A program made the translations under genes and the position numbers. A model generated the notes under the pieces. It was given only the letters and a program-made list of their open reading frames with translations, was not told where the DNA came from and searched no databases. Positions 14,077 to 25,660 of a DNA stretch of 64,000 nt are shown here, piece after piece; position 1 is the stretch's first letter; each line of letters begins with the position of its first letter. This stretch comes from Guillardia theta CCMP2712 (Eukaryota > Cryptophyceae > Pyrenomonadales > Geminigeraceae), in the NCBI RefSeq assembly GCF_000315625.1, contig NW_005434668.1, positions 308,265 to 372,264 of the forward strand, written 5' to 3'.

Positions 14077-15594
14077 ATGGCAAGGGGAGGCAGTGTGTTG
14101 ATGTCTCCAAGAAAAACCCGTGGGAAGAGTCCAGTTCCCCGGAAGAGGACACCGAGGTCCTCGCCTTCTCCTCGAGCATTATCTCCCCCGTAAGTTGCAT
14201 TCGGGAACTTTCTGTGATGTGAGTGAGCGGCTGTGCTAGGGCATCAAGGACTCGGTCGAGAATACAGACCGAAGAAGAGCAGCAATTCCATCCCGACACT
14301 CTACGGGAGAAGTTGGAATACGAAAGAGCAACGAACCAGGTGCTGAGGTCTGAGATTCAGGTGCTGGTTTGTCCTTGTGCTCGCAACAAGTCTTATCTTC
14401 TGTCTTTCAGGCTCTTAAGCACAAGAACAGACATCTACGACAAGTGAGTAGCGGATGTTAGCCGACGAATCGACTAATCCTGGAGACGCAGCGCCTGAAG
14501 GCGATGCATTGCATACTCGACATGGAGCCTCAGGAGGCGGCGACACGACCTCTCGCTTCTCCTGTTAGAGAAAATCAATGATGTGTCGCTATGCTGAAGG
14601 GTTTTCAGGGTCCAAGGAGGAGAAAGCGTGACATAGCAAGGCCATACGTGGAGAAGGTAGACAGTATTTCGATCTCCCTCTGTTTAGCCTCACCCTGTGC
14701 ATTCAATTCCAGGGTCTCATGAGCGGGACGATCTACATGTTGGGAGAGGTTTCCACCAAGTCATTCCACTTGACCAGACAATTCATGTTTGGATTTAGGC
14801 AATATCATGTGGGTTGTTCTACCACCCTCAATTAGGGAGGGGCATATACTTAGACGCCTTCTTCCATTACTCGGTAACGCTAGGCGAGGATTTCTAGACA
14901 CTCATTCTAATCTAATGAAGGTATTACATTCCACGTTGGTGGGAATGTTTGCCAACGGCCCGCTCCTGCACATGTTCTTTGAAGTAATGATCTCTCTTGC
15001 AGTTTTACAATATTAACTTTTACTGCTTACAGGTTGTAGACTATCTTGTATGTTTTGAATCAAATCTAGCGAACATCGTTTGTAAAGTTTTCTTGGATCA
15101 GGTTTCTTCTTTTCAGAAGCATTGGATTTCCTGACTTGAATCCTTGTAGGTGGTGTGGGGTTGCCTTTGGAACTTCTCTTACATCTTCCTCATGAATTTG
15201 GCGACAGACAGCCCTGGTAAGAAAGACTGCTAAATCGGAAAGCCTTACAGTCTGCATAGGCTTTGGATACATTGGGGAAGGGTTGGGCATGGACTTGCAC
15301 CACGATCTTGCTAAGGTCATCATCAATGCAGAAGGAACTTGGCAGCTTACCAGGAATGTTGTAGGGATTTACATCGGCTTTCAAGAAAGCGATCTACTGG
15401 AAAGTTCATGTTGAGTTGCTCCAACAGGGGCTCAAGGTGAGAAACTCTAGAATGGTGACATGATTCTCGTCATGGTGTCGCAGATGCTTCCGATGGACAT
15501 CATCTGCTACTCCGTGATCCCTCTGAGATTAAGGGCCTTGTGGACGGCGTGTGTAGATGTGTCGTGGGTTACCATTCTCAGCCGCTACGATTGA
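14077..15594 (+). CDS. Mpv17/PMP22-family membrane protein, possibly with N-terminal coiled-coil extension
   Basis: The 3' two-thirds encode an Mpv17/PXMP2-type four-helix protein of the mitochondrial inner or peroxisomal membrane. Matching segments are ARPYVEKGLMSGTIYMLGE (helix 1, about 14655-14750), STLVGMFANGPLLHMFFE (14930-14985), NIVCKVFLDQ joined to VVWGCLWNFSYIFLMNLATD (15075-15220), and the C-terminal signature ICYSVIPLRLRALW and WVTILSRYD before the TGA at 15592. The 5' third, from ATG 14077, encodes a basic Ser/Pro segment (RKTRGKSPVPRKRTPRSSPS) and a coiled coil (REKLEYERATNQVLRSEIQ, then ALKHKNRHLRQRLKAMHC). Without one weak-donor intron (about 14566-14620) the 5' part would stop at 14578-14580 and the Mpv17 part would start at ATG 14591. 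With that intron they fuse in frame. Exons between 15220 and 15480 are uncertain. Confidence 0.62.
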
Positions 15595-16375
15595 TTTGCG
15601 TGCAAGCTGGGGATGCATAGGGACGAGGTTCTTTCTTCGAGTCCTACATTTACAAGATGCTACATCTTCTTTGGTAAACTTAGTATTCACTGAGGGATCT
15701 GTACAGCCTACTTTGTATCTTTTCGGTCTTCGTGACCGCTGTACATCCTCCCTAACTGCACGGGAGGTAGGAAGATATGGAAAGAGCGAGACAGGGATAG
15801 TCAGCGACAAAGAGGAAAGAGAGGGAGACGCAAGGAGCGATGGAAGGATGGAGGCGAGAAGCAGAAATTTTAGGAGGTAGTAACAGAAATAGTGAGATAT
15901 TCTGTCATGAAATCTGGGCAATATGAAGCAATGAGTTGGAAACACTGTTTCAATGCGCAGCATCGTTACCTTGGACTTGTTCACTTGGAGCTCCCTGGAC
16001 GGTCGAACATTCTCCCCCTGTTCCTTGTACGCGTATCGTTTCTCTGCAGCAAGCTGCTGCTGCACATCATCCCAATCTTGCAAGTTCTGGGCAGTCAAGG
16101 TGAGCAGTGAAGCACGACAGCGAGCCCTTAAGAGGTACCTCGAAGTTCTTGGATTGCTCTTCCAGCATGTTCTCTTCGACTGGCATCCTCTTCGTTTTCC
16201 TGCCTCCCCTCCCCGCGATTCTTCGTCGATCAGAGCGACTCCCGTTACCCTCCAGGACCATCAAGGCAGCCACGTAGCTCAGGATCATGAGGAAAATGCA
16301 CAGGAGGAAGCAAACGATGATCCACCTCAGTGGCAAGGACAAGTACAACCACCTGAACTTGAAGTCAGATCCCAA
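15529..16375 (-). CDS. single-pass membrane protein with basic C-terminus, unknown
   Basis: Exon 1 from ATG 16375 gives MGSDFKFRWLYLSLPLRW followed by a strongly hydrophobic stretch IIVCFLLCIFLMILSYVAAL, then a basic segment (RRRIAGRGGRKTKRMP). Exon 2 (about 16080-15975) encodes NLQDWDDVQQQLAAEKRY and continues as a charged helix. Exon 3 (about 15765-15529) is lysine/arginine-rich with several cysteines (TKFTKEDVASCKCRTRRKN). The architecture suggests a type II protein with a short cytosolic N-terminus and a basic helical domain. No family recognised. Its 3' end overlaps the 3' end of the Mpv17 gene on the other strand by about 66 bases. Confidence 0.5.
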
Positions 16376-16744
16376 CGTTCTTCATCCCTGTCTCCCTGGC
16401 CTGACCCTTCCTTCCTCTCTTGCTCGAGTAGCTTATTCCTGACCTCGTCCTTCCGTCTTTGGTCTTACTCTCCCCCTCCTCCCTACCTCCTTCCCCCTCC
16501 TGCAGTCTCCAGCTCTCCCGGCTCACCATGCTCCGACCATGCCTTGCACCGCCTCAGAGGAAATTTCTTTCAGAGGATAATACTAGAGCACCGGGCGAAG
16601 AAGCTTTCCCGGAGGAACTTCAGAACGAGGCAGCAAGAGGAGGAGGGGAGGATGAAGTCTAGAGTGTCATGTGATGTATTACACAGCGAGCTCACAACGA
16701 GGAAGAGCAACGGGAGGAGAGTAGCAGCAGCAGCAGCAAGCCCT

Positions 16745-17969
16745 TCAGAGCTTCGACCGCGCAATGGTGTCGGCGTCCTTGTTGAGGAAAGCGAGGGCAG
16801 TGTCGCGCTCTTGCTTCAGCTCGTTCATCGTCTCATCCATCATCTTTCTCGAGAACTGATCGACCTTCAAGTTCTGCACGATGGTGTACTTGCCCGCTGA
16901 GCAGACGACAGGAAAGGAGTAGATCAACCCTTTCTCGATCCCGTAGCTCCCGTCAGAGGGCACCGCCATGGAGACAGTCTTGCCGTTCGATCCCACGACC
17001 CAGTCGTGCATATGATCTGAGATCGCCTTTGCGGCAGACATGGCAGACGACAGCTTGCGGGCGTTGATGATCGCAGCTCCCCTCTGCTGCACAACCTTGA
17101 TGAACTCTCCGTGGAGGTACCCGGGGTTTTGGATCACGTCACCAACCTTCTGTTTGCCTTGCGCAGTCGCGACGACCGAGTTGGAGACGTCGGGATACTG
17201 AGTGGAGGAGTGATTCCCCCAGATGGTGCAGTTCTCTACCGCAGAGCTTGGAACCTTGAGCCTCATAGCAATCTGAGACTGTGCTCTGTTATGGTCCAGA
17301 CGGGTCAGGGCCGTGAAGTTTTCCTTAGGAATGGAGGGAGCGCACTGCTGGGCAACAAGTGCATTCGTGTTTGCAGGATTTCCGACCTGAAGACAGCAAA
17401 AATAATGTCAGCAACACATCCGTTTCAGGAACGACGTTTCATACCACAACCACCTTGACGTTCTTTGAGGCAACCTCGTTCAACAATCTGCCTTGTTCCT
17501 TGAAGATGTTGCAGTTCTTTGCCAGGAGATCCTTTCTTTCCATCCCTGGTCCACGGGGAAATGCACCGAGCATGATACAGGCATCGATCCCAGTGAAGGC
17601 CACGTTCGCATCGGAGGTTACCACCACTTCCTCTAGCAAGTCAAACCCGCAATCTTCAAGCTCCATCTTCACACCCATGAGCGCCTGCCATGCATCTCAC
17701 TTCGTAGCCTTAACTTCATTCTCCCATCGCCACCAGATCTCGTGTATCCTCAACTCAATCCACAAAATCACCCCTCCCGTCTCCCAGCCTCCTTTTCTCC
17801 TTAGCCTCGTTCTGCAAACATTGGCGCTCACCTGTTGAGCTCTTGGGATGTCCAGGAGGTGGAGAATGATCTTCGTAGACGGTCCGAACGTTCTCCCAGA
17901 GCAGATGTGGGGGAGGAGAGCATAGCCGATCTGGCCTGCCGCTCCCGTGACGCACACCCGCATCACCAT
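16745..17969 (-). CDS. MDH1: malate dehydrogenase, cytosolic type
   Basis: NAD-dependent malate dehydrogenase, interconverting malate and oxaloacetate. Exon 1 (17969-17832) encodes [20 protein letters not shown], the Rossmann glycine motif, and [11 protein letters not shown]. Exon 2 encodes [20 protein letters not shown], then the active-site loop region [20 protein letters not shown]. Exon 3 carries [25 protein letters not shown] (catalytic Asp and substrate Arg), [13 protein letters not shown] (catalytic His) and, near the C-terminus, [19 protein letters not shown]. It ends ADTIARSKL. All key residues are present. The sequence is of the cytosolic/chloroplast (group 2) MDH class, and there is no obvious targeting presequence, so cytosolic is most likely. 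Introns are short and pyrimidine-rich. Confidence 0.93.
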
Positions 17970-18598
17970 TGCACGCGGTTGCGCCTTCTGCCTTCCCTTT
18001 TTTCCTTCTACCCTACCCCACCTCCCAAACTCCTAATAAGAGTCACCCAGTGTAAACGTACCCCACCCCACTTCTGTCCACCCCCGAGGTACAAATGCAC
18101 CCCCCATTTTGACATACTACACTGAGGTACCCCTGTGATCGTTGTAATACCTACCCGTACTTTATACTATCGGACGATCCCCATCTCGAGATCACCCGTT
18201 GAAGTGGAAGTCCTGGGGTAGGGTGAGTCATACCCCTCGTTGACCGGATTGTTCGCTATCCAAGTACCGGTCGCACTACTACCCCTCGTATCCTCCTAAA
18301 TGGCACCGGTGTTGGCGTTCGGGCAGGCAAGGCGCCAAGACTAGGGCCGGTATGGCGCTACTGTAGCTGGGACACACGGCGATGCTGCGAGGGATGCTGA
18401 GGAGGAGAAAAGGAGTTGGAGGAGGAGAAAAGGAGAGTTGATAGAAACGAGAGACGACAGATGCACATGCAGATCTTAGAGCAGGCGAAAATGACCCGGA
18501 CTGGTCCTGGCACTTTACCCGAGAAACAAGTTTGAATTTTCTTCGATTCGGAAGTCTTGCACACTGTGATAAGCAGCGGCGGCTGATCACTGAGGATC
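17970..18598. other. divergent intergenic region with C-rich CCCCACC strings
   Basis: Lies between the minus-strand MDH gene and the plus-strand C2-like gene, so it probably holds both promoters. 17990-18300 contains many ACCCC/CCCCACC strings and TACCCC motifs similar to those at 59.5-60.5 kb and 63.7-64.0 kb. No gene seen. Confidence 0.45.
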
Positions 18599-20184
18599 AT
18601 GCATGATAAAATCGTACCTGATGGAGAATCATACTGGCCAAAGTCGCCATTTACATGTGAAGATATCTTCACAGCCCCCGACGAGGCTGCACCGGGCTTC
18701 CTTTCCCCTCAATCGCGCAAGATCAAGGGAGCTGAGTCAAGAAGGTGAGAGAACGCGGACGATGTGTTTTCCTTCATGCATGATAACTTGAATACTCTCT
18801 GTGTGCGTGCTTCTTCTTGGATGTCACTCTCATCTGGGGTCGTGACTTGACCTGTCTTTACAGCTTCAACTCCCCAGACACCTTGTTCTGCCGATGGTCT
18901 CCGCAGTATGTCCCTAGGATCACATCGGATGAAAACATCGTGACTTCTGTCGAACAATCTTTTGCCAGCTCCATCAGCTATGATGAAAGCTTGCGCGCCT
19001 ACAACGACAAGGCGCATCATTTCACATTGCTGAATGTAGATCCTCCCAACTTCATCACAGAGCAGATCAGCACAAACATGGGCAACCTGCAGTCTTCGTA
19101 CACTTCAGTCGTGAAACCTCTCATTTCGCATCAAGTTCCATGTAATCTCTTTGCCGTCTGCTCGATCTTGTGTGCTGATCTTGATTCAGGTGTGAAGATC
19201 GAGTTGAGATTCGGAAAGAATTTGTCCTCCCCAGAAGTTGGACGGACGCCTAGTTCGTTTTGTAGGATTTCTCTTCACAATCTTGCAGGTTCAGAGATGG
19301 AGGAAAACAAACAAAAGAGTTCAGCCCTGCGCATTCACGACTTGAGGCCGCAGATTACGAGTGAGGTAGTGTACAATGACTGCAACCCATCGTGGTGGGA
19401 GAGATTCTATGTCTGGAAGGCTTATGCATGTAAGATAGTACAAGAAGGAGAGCATGAGGTGGAACACGTCGACGAGGAAGATCTGGATGATGATGACAAG
19501 GTTGGGGTGTTATTTAGTGTGCACGACAACACATCTCGATGGAAAGACGCCATCGGTTACGTCATGGTTCCCATAACTCGCGGGCAAACGATCTGCGAAT
19601 CATTTTCTTTGCGTACGAGGGAGGGAAGACTTGTCAAGGATCCTCAGGGAAGATCGGTGAGCATACACGCCAAGGTCATGTTTGCAGCGGAAGCGCTGGA
19701 CCCTTCGGTCAGGCAAGCGAGTCACGTCTTGGACAATGATGTCCCGGTGGTAAGCAACAGCGACGACCAAACGATACAGACCCTACAGGCCTGCGTTCGC
19801 CGACAGCTGGTGTTGGATTGGTATCGATCCTTCCAAAAGCTGAAATTCTTGGGAGAAGCCAAGAAGAGGGTGAGAGATCACTCGGGGCCAGTGAAGGAAT
19901 ACTGCGGCAACTCAGAGCCTTCGGGCTCTACATTCAACTCCTCATCCTCCACAGCCACGAACCTGCCCGGCCATCGCCGGAAGGAAGACAGCTCTCATCG
20001 TAAGAGCATGCCAAAGACCTCGACGTCCGACGTGCAGGAGATTGCAAAGATAGAAGCCAAGGCATTTCAAGATCTAGCTCGAGAGCTGGACGAGCGAGGA
20101 TTCGCAGAGCGAGCGAGGATTTATCATTACATGGTAGGTCGACGAAAGAATATGGAAGATGGCAAAACCGACGGGCTGAGGTGA
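18599..20184 (+). CDS. C2-domain-like protein
   Basis: Exon 1 from ATG 18599 reads MHDKIVPDGESYWPKSPF and splices in phase (intron about 18746-18862) to SFNSPDTLFCRWSPQYVPR. The rest is almost a single exon to the TGA at 20182-20184, with a probable 48-base in-frame intron at about 19143-19190. The centre resembles a C2 beta-sandwich: VVYNDCNPSWWERFYVWKA, then DDDDKVGVLFSVHDNTSRWK and DAIGYVMVPI follow the C2 pattern of N-P-x-W, an acidic loop, V-x-D and G-x-x-x-I/V-P. The C-terminus contains an IQ-like stretch (TLQACVRRQLVLDWYRSFQK), a Ser/Lys-rich linker and a final amphipathic helix (AFQDLARELDERGFAERARI). A calcium- or lipid-binding adaptor is plausible. Precise function unknown. Confidence 0.62.
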
Positions 20185-20209
20185 TGAGATCTTCTAGCTG
20201 TAGATCAGC

Positions 20210-22760
20210 TCATTGCGAGCCAACTTGGACATAAACTTGTCGGGTTTTCGATACGATTACAATAGAGTACACCACGGAGGTAACTGCACACACCAGGAGC
20301 TGCAAACAACCCGTCAAGGTCAGGGTGAAATAATCCAAGATGCTTACGAGGATCGCAAAGACGACGATCTTACACGTCCGTCTTGTCGAGGCGACAAAAG
20401 ATTTCATCTCATCCTGCAGCCTCTGCAAGTCTCTTGTCTGGCCGGAGGTGAGAATCTTTGCTCGCCGGAGGAAGTGGAGTAGGCGATCGTCTTGGGAATA
20501 GGCGTTGGGGACGGAAGGAGGTAAAATCTCGCCTGCAGACTCCAACTCATATATAAAGCAATGAACGTCGAAACTCGACAACACCTCCTACTCTTCGGAT
20601 CTCTGCTTTGTGTCTCGCAAGCTCTTTCCACTTTCTCCCGTAGTAGAGAGCAATCTGAGCTGATGTCTTGTTTGACGTCTTGCTGCAATCACACGCATCA
20701 GAGAATTACAACCTCGAAGACAGGACGAACCTGAACAGAGCATCCATGGTTTGCTTCTGAATCTTCCTCCTTATGAAGTTGATGTAGTAGATGATGGTGT
20801 AGTACAAGATGAGAATGGCGGCTGCCGGGATGATAACGGAGAGGTTGAAGGGGTTGGGGGGGCTGCAGGAGCTAGCAGACGACCTGCAGCAACGTGACTT
20901 GTCATGAGCACATGTCGACATACTCAGAGCTACTCACGTGTCTTCGGCAGCGCTCATAACTGCCTGGGCAAGTTCGTCGGTGAAGCCATTTTCTCTCAAT
21001 GTCGCCAGGATCGAGTTGACACCATTTACCAGGTAAGTCGCCGCAAAGATTTCCTGGGTAGTTGACATGAGTCGAGGTGAAGTCTTGCTGGGATCTCACC
21101 CTTCCATACGAGCAGAACCTTGCCGAGAAGTACTTGTCCTGGAGAACAGGGGAGCCGGTGATTCTATAGGGATTCCCACAGTTGGACTGCGCCAGTTTGT
21201 TCTCGATGAAGTACTAGATAGCAAGCTTGTGTCAGCAGGGCTGGCAGGAGAGCAAAACGGCTCACCGTCAGGACGTCGACCTGAGGGAGCAGGAGGGCAG
21301 AGACCTGCGACCTCGTCAGCTCCTTCCGTCTCACACACAGTGTCACAGTTTTCTTGTCCAGCTTGTCGAAGCAGCTCTTCAGATCCGGGCAGTATGACGC
21401 TGTGAACTGATAAATCTGATCGAGCTCCACAAAATCTGTGGACTGGAGGACTCCAACCTGCAAGGAGAGCAAGTCAAAAGGATCATTCGGCTCAAGGTTT
21501 TGTCATCGAGCATTTCAGATCACGTACGGACAAGGAACGAGAGGTCAAAAGGAGTCAATTCAAATGTTACTACGAGTGTCTCCATCGCTCTCACCGTGAA
21601 GCCCCCGATGGTGGTCACGTCACTGATTGAAGCCTCTGCACTCAAGACGTTGACGTTGGAGGAGATTTGACCCGCAAACACCCCAAAGACGATAATGCCA
21701 AAGAGCATCCAGACGGCTGTTATGGCTTTTCCTGCAGTACGAGTTTGATCAGCTGAAAGGAGGCTCGATGTCCACGTCACCTAGCCCGGTCACAGGAACT
21801 TTGTCTCCATAACCGACAGTTGTCATCGTGACGATGCAGAACCAAGCGCCGTCGAGGACTCCCTGAGAAGAGGAGGAGCGAGGGCGATGTGAGAGATAGT
21901 GAAAGAGGCAAGGGAGGAGAGAGGAGAGGGGAAGATGGGAGAGGTTACATCACAGCATGCAAGCCGGGGCGAGAGGAAATGAGGATACAGACACGAGGAG
22001 GAGCTGCAGGGCCGCCAGCAACATGAACGCAGTAACAGGTTCTTCTTACTCTGGCGTACAACGGATTGAACTGCTCTGGATTCTCTTTCCTCTCCACCAG
22101 CCACAGCAGATGCCCGACGCCAATGAGGAGGAGGAAGAGGAAGCAAACGAAGTTGACGAATGCGGATGAATAGACCCTGACGACCGTCTCTTGTCAGACT
22201 GCGTCCAAACTCTCTGACGTGTCTTACATGAAGATGACAGCAGACGCAAGGGAGATCGTGTCAGCGGTCGACCTGACGACAACGATGAAGCCATCGAGGC
22301 TGGGAGCTGTCACTGCAGTCATAGACATGCGGGGACAACAGAGTTGAGATGCCGAAGGAATCAGAGCAGGTGTAGTCATTGTCCAGCTGCACTTTCCCCT
22401 GTGGACAGACGAGGTTGTCAAGAACGCGCGTCATATTTGACATGTTCCTCCACACCTTCCACGATGCAAAGAGCGCCCCCTGCATCGTCCCGTAGTCCGT
22501 TGCTCCAGTGATGGGTGGTTTCAAGGAAGAGTACTCGACCGAGGGCTGGGAAGAAAGCAAGTCGGAATTAGAGACGCAGCACGAGGGGGAGCAGGAACCT
22601 TTTGAACGACAGTTGACGACCATAGCAGTTGAGATGTAACTTCATTCCACGTTGCGATCATCAGGCTGCAGGTATGCGTTTGAGGCGACGAAACACAATT
22701 GGGAAAACATGTCCGAGTTGAGCAAGACAAACAAGTCAGACAAGGCGAGCATGACAAGAA
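20210..22760 (-). CDS. ligand-gated channel with potassium-type pore (GluR0-like)
   Basis: Intron-rich minus-strand gene resembling ionotropic glutamate receptor channels with a potassium filter, as in bacterial GluR0. Order along the protein: an extracellular part with PSVEYSSLKPPITGATDYG; a pre-M1 segment APSLDGFIVVVRSTADTIS; M1 FVNFVCFLFLLIGVGHLLWL; pore helix and filter DGAWFCIVTMTTVGYGDKVP (TVGYGD at 21803-21820); M2 AVWMLFGIIVFGVFAGQIS; an S2-like domain with GVLQSTDFVELDQIYQFTAS, YFIENKLAQSNCGNPYR and VLQDKYFSARFC; and a last helix LSVIIPAAAILILYYTIIYY followed by a basic segment. The final exon adds LLHFLRRAKILTSGQTRDLQ and a hydrophobic tail ending YVQVGSQ at 20210. The first exon is uncertain, and the gene may be continuous with the EF-hand exons upstream. 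Confidence 0.72.
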
Positions 22761-23038
22761 AGCAAAAATGAGGAAATTAGATGGAAGAAATCAGAGGTAA
22801 CCCTTGCACTTATGAATAGAGAGGAGGGGAGCATGGAGCACTCAATGAAGTGACTGACTTTGGCTGCGTGTCGTTGAATGTGATCCATGGTTGGATGAGT
22901 TGAGCTGAGACAACAATGTTGCACCTTCAACGACATTGTGAGCAAAACATCAGTGAGCGAACATGTTCTTCAATCTACCAGGCCGCCAGCGGAAACCTTA
23001 CCAACAATCTCTGATATGCTTGTACACCTGAATACCAT

Positions 23039-25660
23039 TCACAACCCTGCAGGAGATGCGAGTCCGCCCTTGATACCTTGCAGTGCACATTCATGCAAGA
23101 CAGTGTAATAGGTGTAATGGAGTTCGTCGACGACGTTTGTGATTTGACTCTTATGGCCATCGAAAGGGCCAAAGATGGAAGGCAAGTCTGATCAAAGAGG
23201 GTTAGGAAAATGAAAGATCAGGAAATGTGAGAAATCGAGCATGAAAAATTAAAAAGGGAACAGAAGCGAAATGAAATAAGGCGGTGAAGAGCGAATTTCA
23301 GCGTATCCCTTGCCTGCCTTGATCCATTCCTGCGCTGAGAGTGCGCCGTCAGTGGGATTGTTGTCAGCGATGATGAATTTCCGTTCCAGGAATGAAACTT
23401 TTCCATCATTGTTCCTGCAACGTGATCATCTTCTCCAACTGAACAGAACAGTAACATCTTCAATCGACAAACTTAGTCATTTGTCAACACAAGTCACAGC
23501 AGTCACATGTCACAAGTCGCTCTGGAAACTTACAGGTCATGTTTGTTGAAGTTGTACTTGATGGAAGAAGAGTCGAGCGACCCATCGGGGAGAGTGTTCT
23601 GGTACCTGGAAATCAAGCATCAGTTTCTCCACTATGCAACAGGGCGCAGAATCACAGAGAGAGGTAGAATTCTTCAACATCAATCACTCCATTCCTGTCC
23701 CTGTCTGCAAAAACGCGGAAATAATGCTGAAGAGAACAAGTCAAGTAATCTTTGACATGTTTCATCCTCCTCTACCTCTTCCAGCGAGATTCTCGTGCTC
23801 CCATCCAAGTCCCATGCTATCAGGACGAACTTCTTCTCCTCTGCATTGAAGACTCTGATCCCCCTGCGCAGAAAGTCATGCACAGCCGGAAGATTTCAAC
23901 CTTGAGGGCGCCAGACTCACGTACTGCTCCATGGGCACGATGAAGGGCAGGGAGTGATTGTCTGTGGGCAGCAGGAGCAGTAGGTGCATTTCGAGCTAGA
24001 GATCTTGGGAGGAGGTCGTCAGCTCATGAAGTCACTTGCCACATTGGCCTACTTGTTCGAGGAGGAGGTTCACAATGTTGGTGACGACGATGTCAATGAT
24101 CTCTTCTGTCATGTAAAACCCTCCCAGCGGACCAGAAGGTAGGTTTTCATCCATCATGACCTGCAAGTAAACAAGCTATCAGTTGGAGCAAGAGGGAGGA
24201 AGAGGAGAGCAAGCAGGGGACCACAGGAAGGAACGAAAGATAGACAGGAGGCAAATGAAATAGAAGGGAGAAGGGAGAGGGGAGAGGGGAGAGGGGAGAG
24301 GGGAGAGGGGAGAGGGGAGAGGGGAGAGGGGAAGCGAGCACAGAGAAGGAAGAAGTGACAAGAACAAGAACAAGGTGGGGAGTCCAAGAGAGAAACCTTA
24401 GGCCCTGTCTCTGCAAGTTGCACCAGAGACCAAAAGTGCCTCATCACAAGCCATTCCTAGAAGCAGCAGTCAGAATGGAGGTGACGCCCTCACACCATGA
24501 GAATAAAGATGGAACAGAGTGTCGTTCTATAGTCTTCACTGTTGATCTCATCACCACCACCACCACTGTTGTCGTCATCTCGATCATCATCGGATATGTC
24601 ATCGTCATCATTATCATCATCACCACCACCACCACCACCACCACCACCACCACCACCACCACCACCACCACCACCAGTAGCTGCAGATGCAGAAGTATCC
24701 ATCGCTGTTATGATGAATCTCGTCGTGTTCAACTTACATTCAGAGAAATTTTATAGTCCTTGTTCAAATCCGTGTACTCAAAGAAAACAGTCTGCCATTC
24801 ACCATGCGGTTGACAACCCATCCCACGGAAAGCATGTTCTCACCTTGTTGAGGCGATCACGCGCAACAAGCCATCCATTCAAATCGACACTGAGAAAAGT
24901 TTCCATCTCGCTCGAAGAAAGATATCCATCTCCACTTGTATCCAAAGAATCAAATTGAACCTGCTGCATTATCAGTGCAAGACAAAAGCATACCTGCTCC
25001 CCCAATTTTCATGTCCCCTCCTCTCTCCCATTCCCATTCGCTCTACACCATTTTCTTGTTCCCTCATCTACGTACACCCTCGTTCCCCTCTCCCTTCCCA
25101 TCACCTTGAATCTGGAGCAGTCAAGGACGTCAGTAGTGTTGGACGAAGCTCTATCGGACGCGAGAATGATTGGGTCGATGAACGGATAGCCAAGGTCCCA
25201 CACGCAATGACGGCAGCATGGGGCAGACTCACGGATCCACCAGAAAGGATAAACTAGCACCATCGTGTAAGCCCTTCCTCTCCTGCATTCCTTGACGCGG
25301 CTACTACGCATACCTTGTCCGGACGAGTTTGACGATAGAGTGTACCAGACGCTGGGGGAGTGATAGTTGAGCTCCTCGTAGTTTTCCTGCAGACAGGTAA
25401 GTGTGTATGATATTCGACAAGCGAGTGCAGGGAACCTTGGTACATTGCAAGGCGTTGTCCCTTGTGACTGGAGTAGGACAAGTAATGAAGGCAAGGCTCT
25501 GACTGACCATTATACCTTTTAGCATACGTCACATATCACAGTAGAGACATGAAATCCTCCTGCTCCTGCTCCCTCTCCTGCCGCTGCTCCTGCTGCTCCT
25601 GCTGCTGTTCGTCTTACCTGCCATCGCCACCCATACGCCCTTTGCTGCCCGAACGACCAT
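23039..25660 (-). CDS. multi-EF-hand protein (possibly the N-terminal half of the adjacent channel)
   Basis: A series of small minus-strand exons. A tentative start at 25660 (MVVRAAKGVWVAMA) leads to QSEPCLHYLSYSSHKGQ, then ENYEELNYHSPSVWYTLSS joined in phase to VYPFWWIRESAPCCRHCVWD, a Cys/Trp-rich part of unknown type. EF-hand-like loops follow: DTSGDGYLSSSE (about 24910-24945), DLNKDYKISLN (24730-24760), DLDGSTRISLEE (23775-23810), DRDRNGVIDVEE (about 23665-23700) and NNDGKVSFLE (23385-23415). Between them are helical exons such as EEIIDIVVTNIVNLLLEQ. If not spliced onward, the frame closes ...GGLASPAGL at 23039. A calcium-binding protein is well supported. Whether it is a separate gene or the N-terminus of the channel at 20.2-22.8 kb is open. 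Confidence 0.6.
24266..24332 (+). repeat. 7-base tandem repeat (GGGAGAG)n
   Basis: About nine near-perfect copies of a GGGAGAG unit lie in an intron of the minus-strand EF-hand gene, where they read as a pyrimidine tract in the sense direction. Confidence 0.85.
24544..24675 (+). repeat. (CCA/ATC)n trinucleotide microsatellite
   Basis: A run of CAC/ATC triplets grading into about 18 pure CCA copies (24620-24675) lies between EF-hand exons, hence in an intron. It opens long artefactual reading frames in all directions. Confidence 0.85.

Noticed and set aside
24444-24958. Poly-Pro, poly-Thr and poly-Val open frames
   Set aside because: Created by the CCA/ATC microsatellite inside an EF-hand gene intron.
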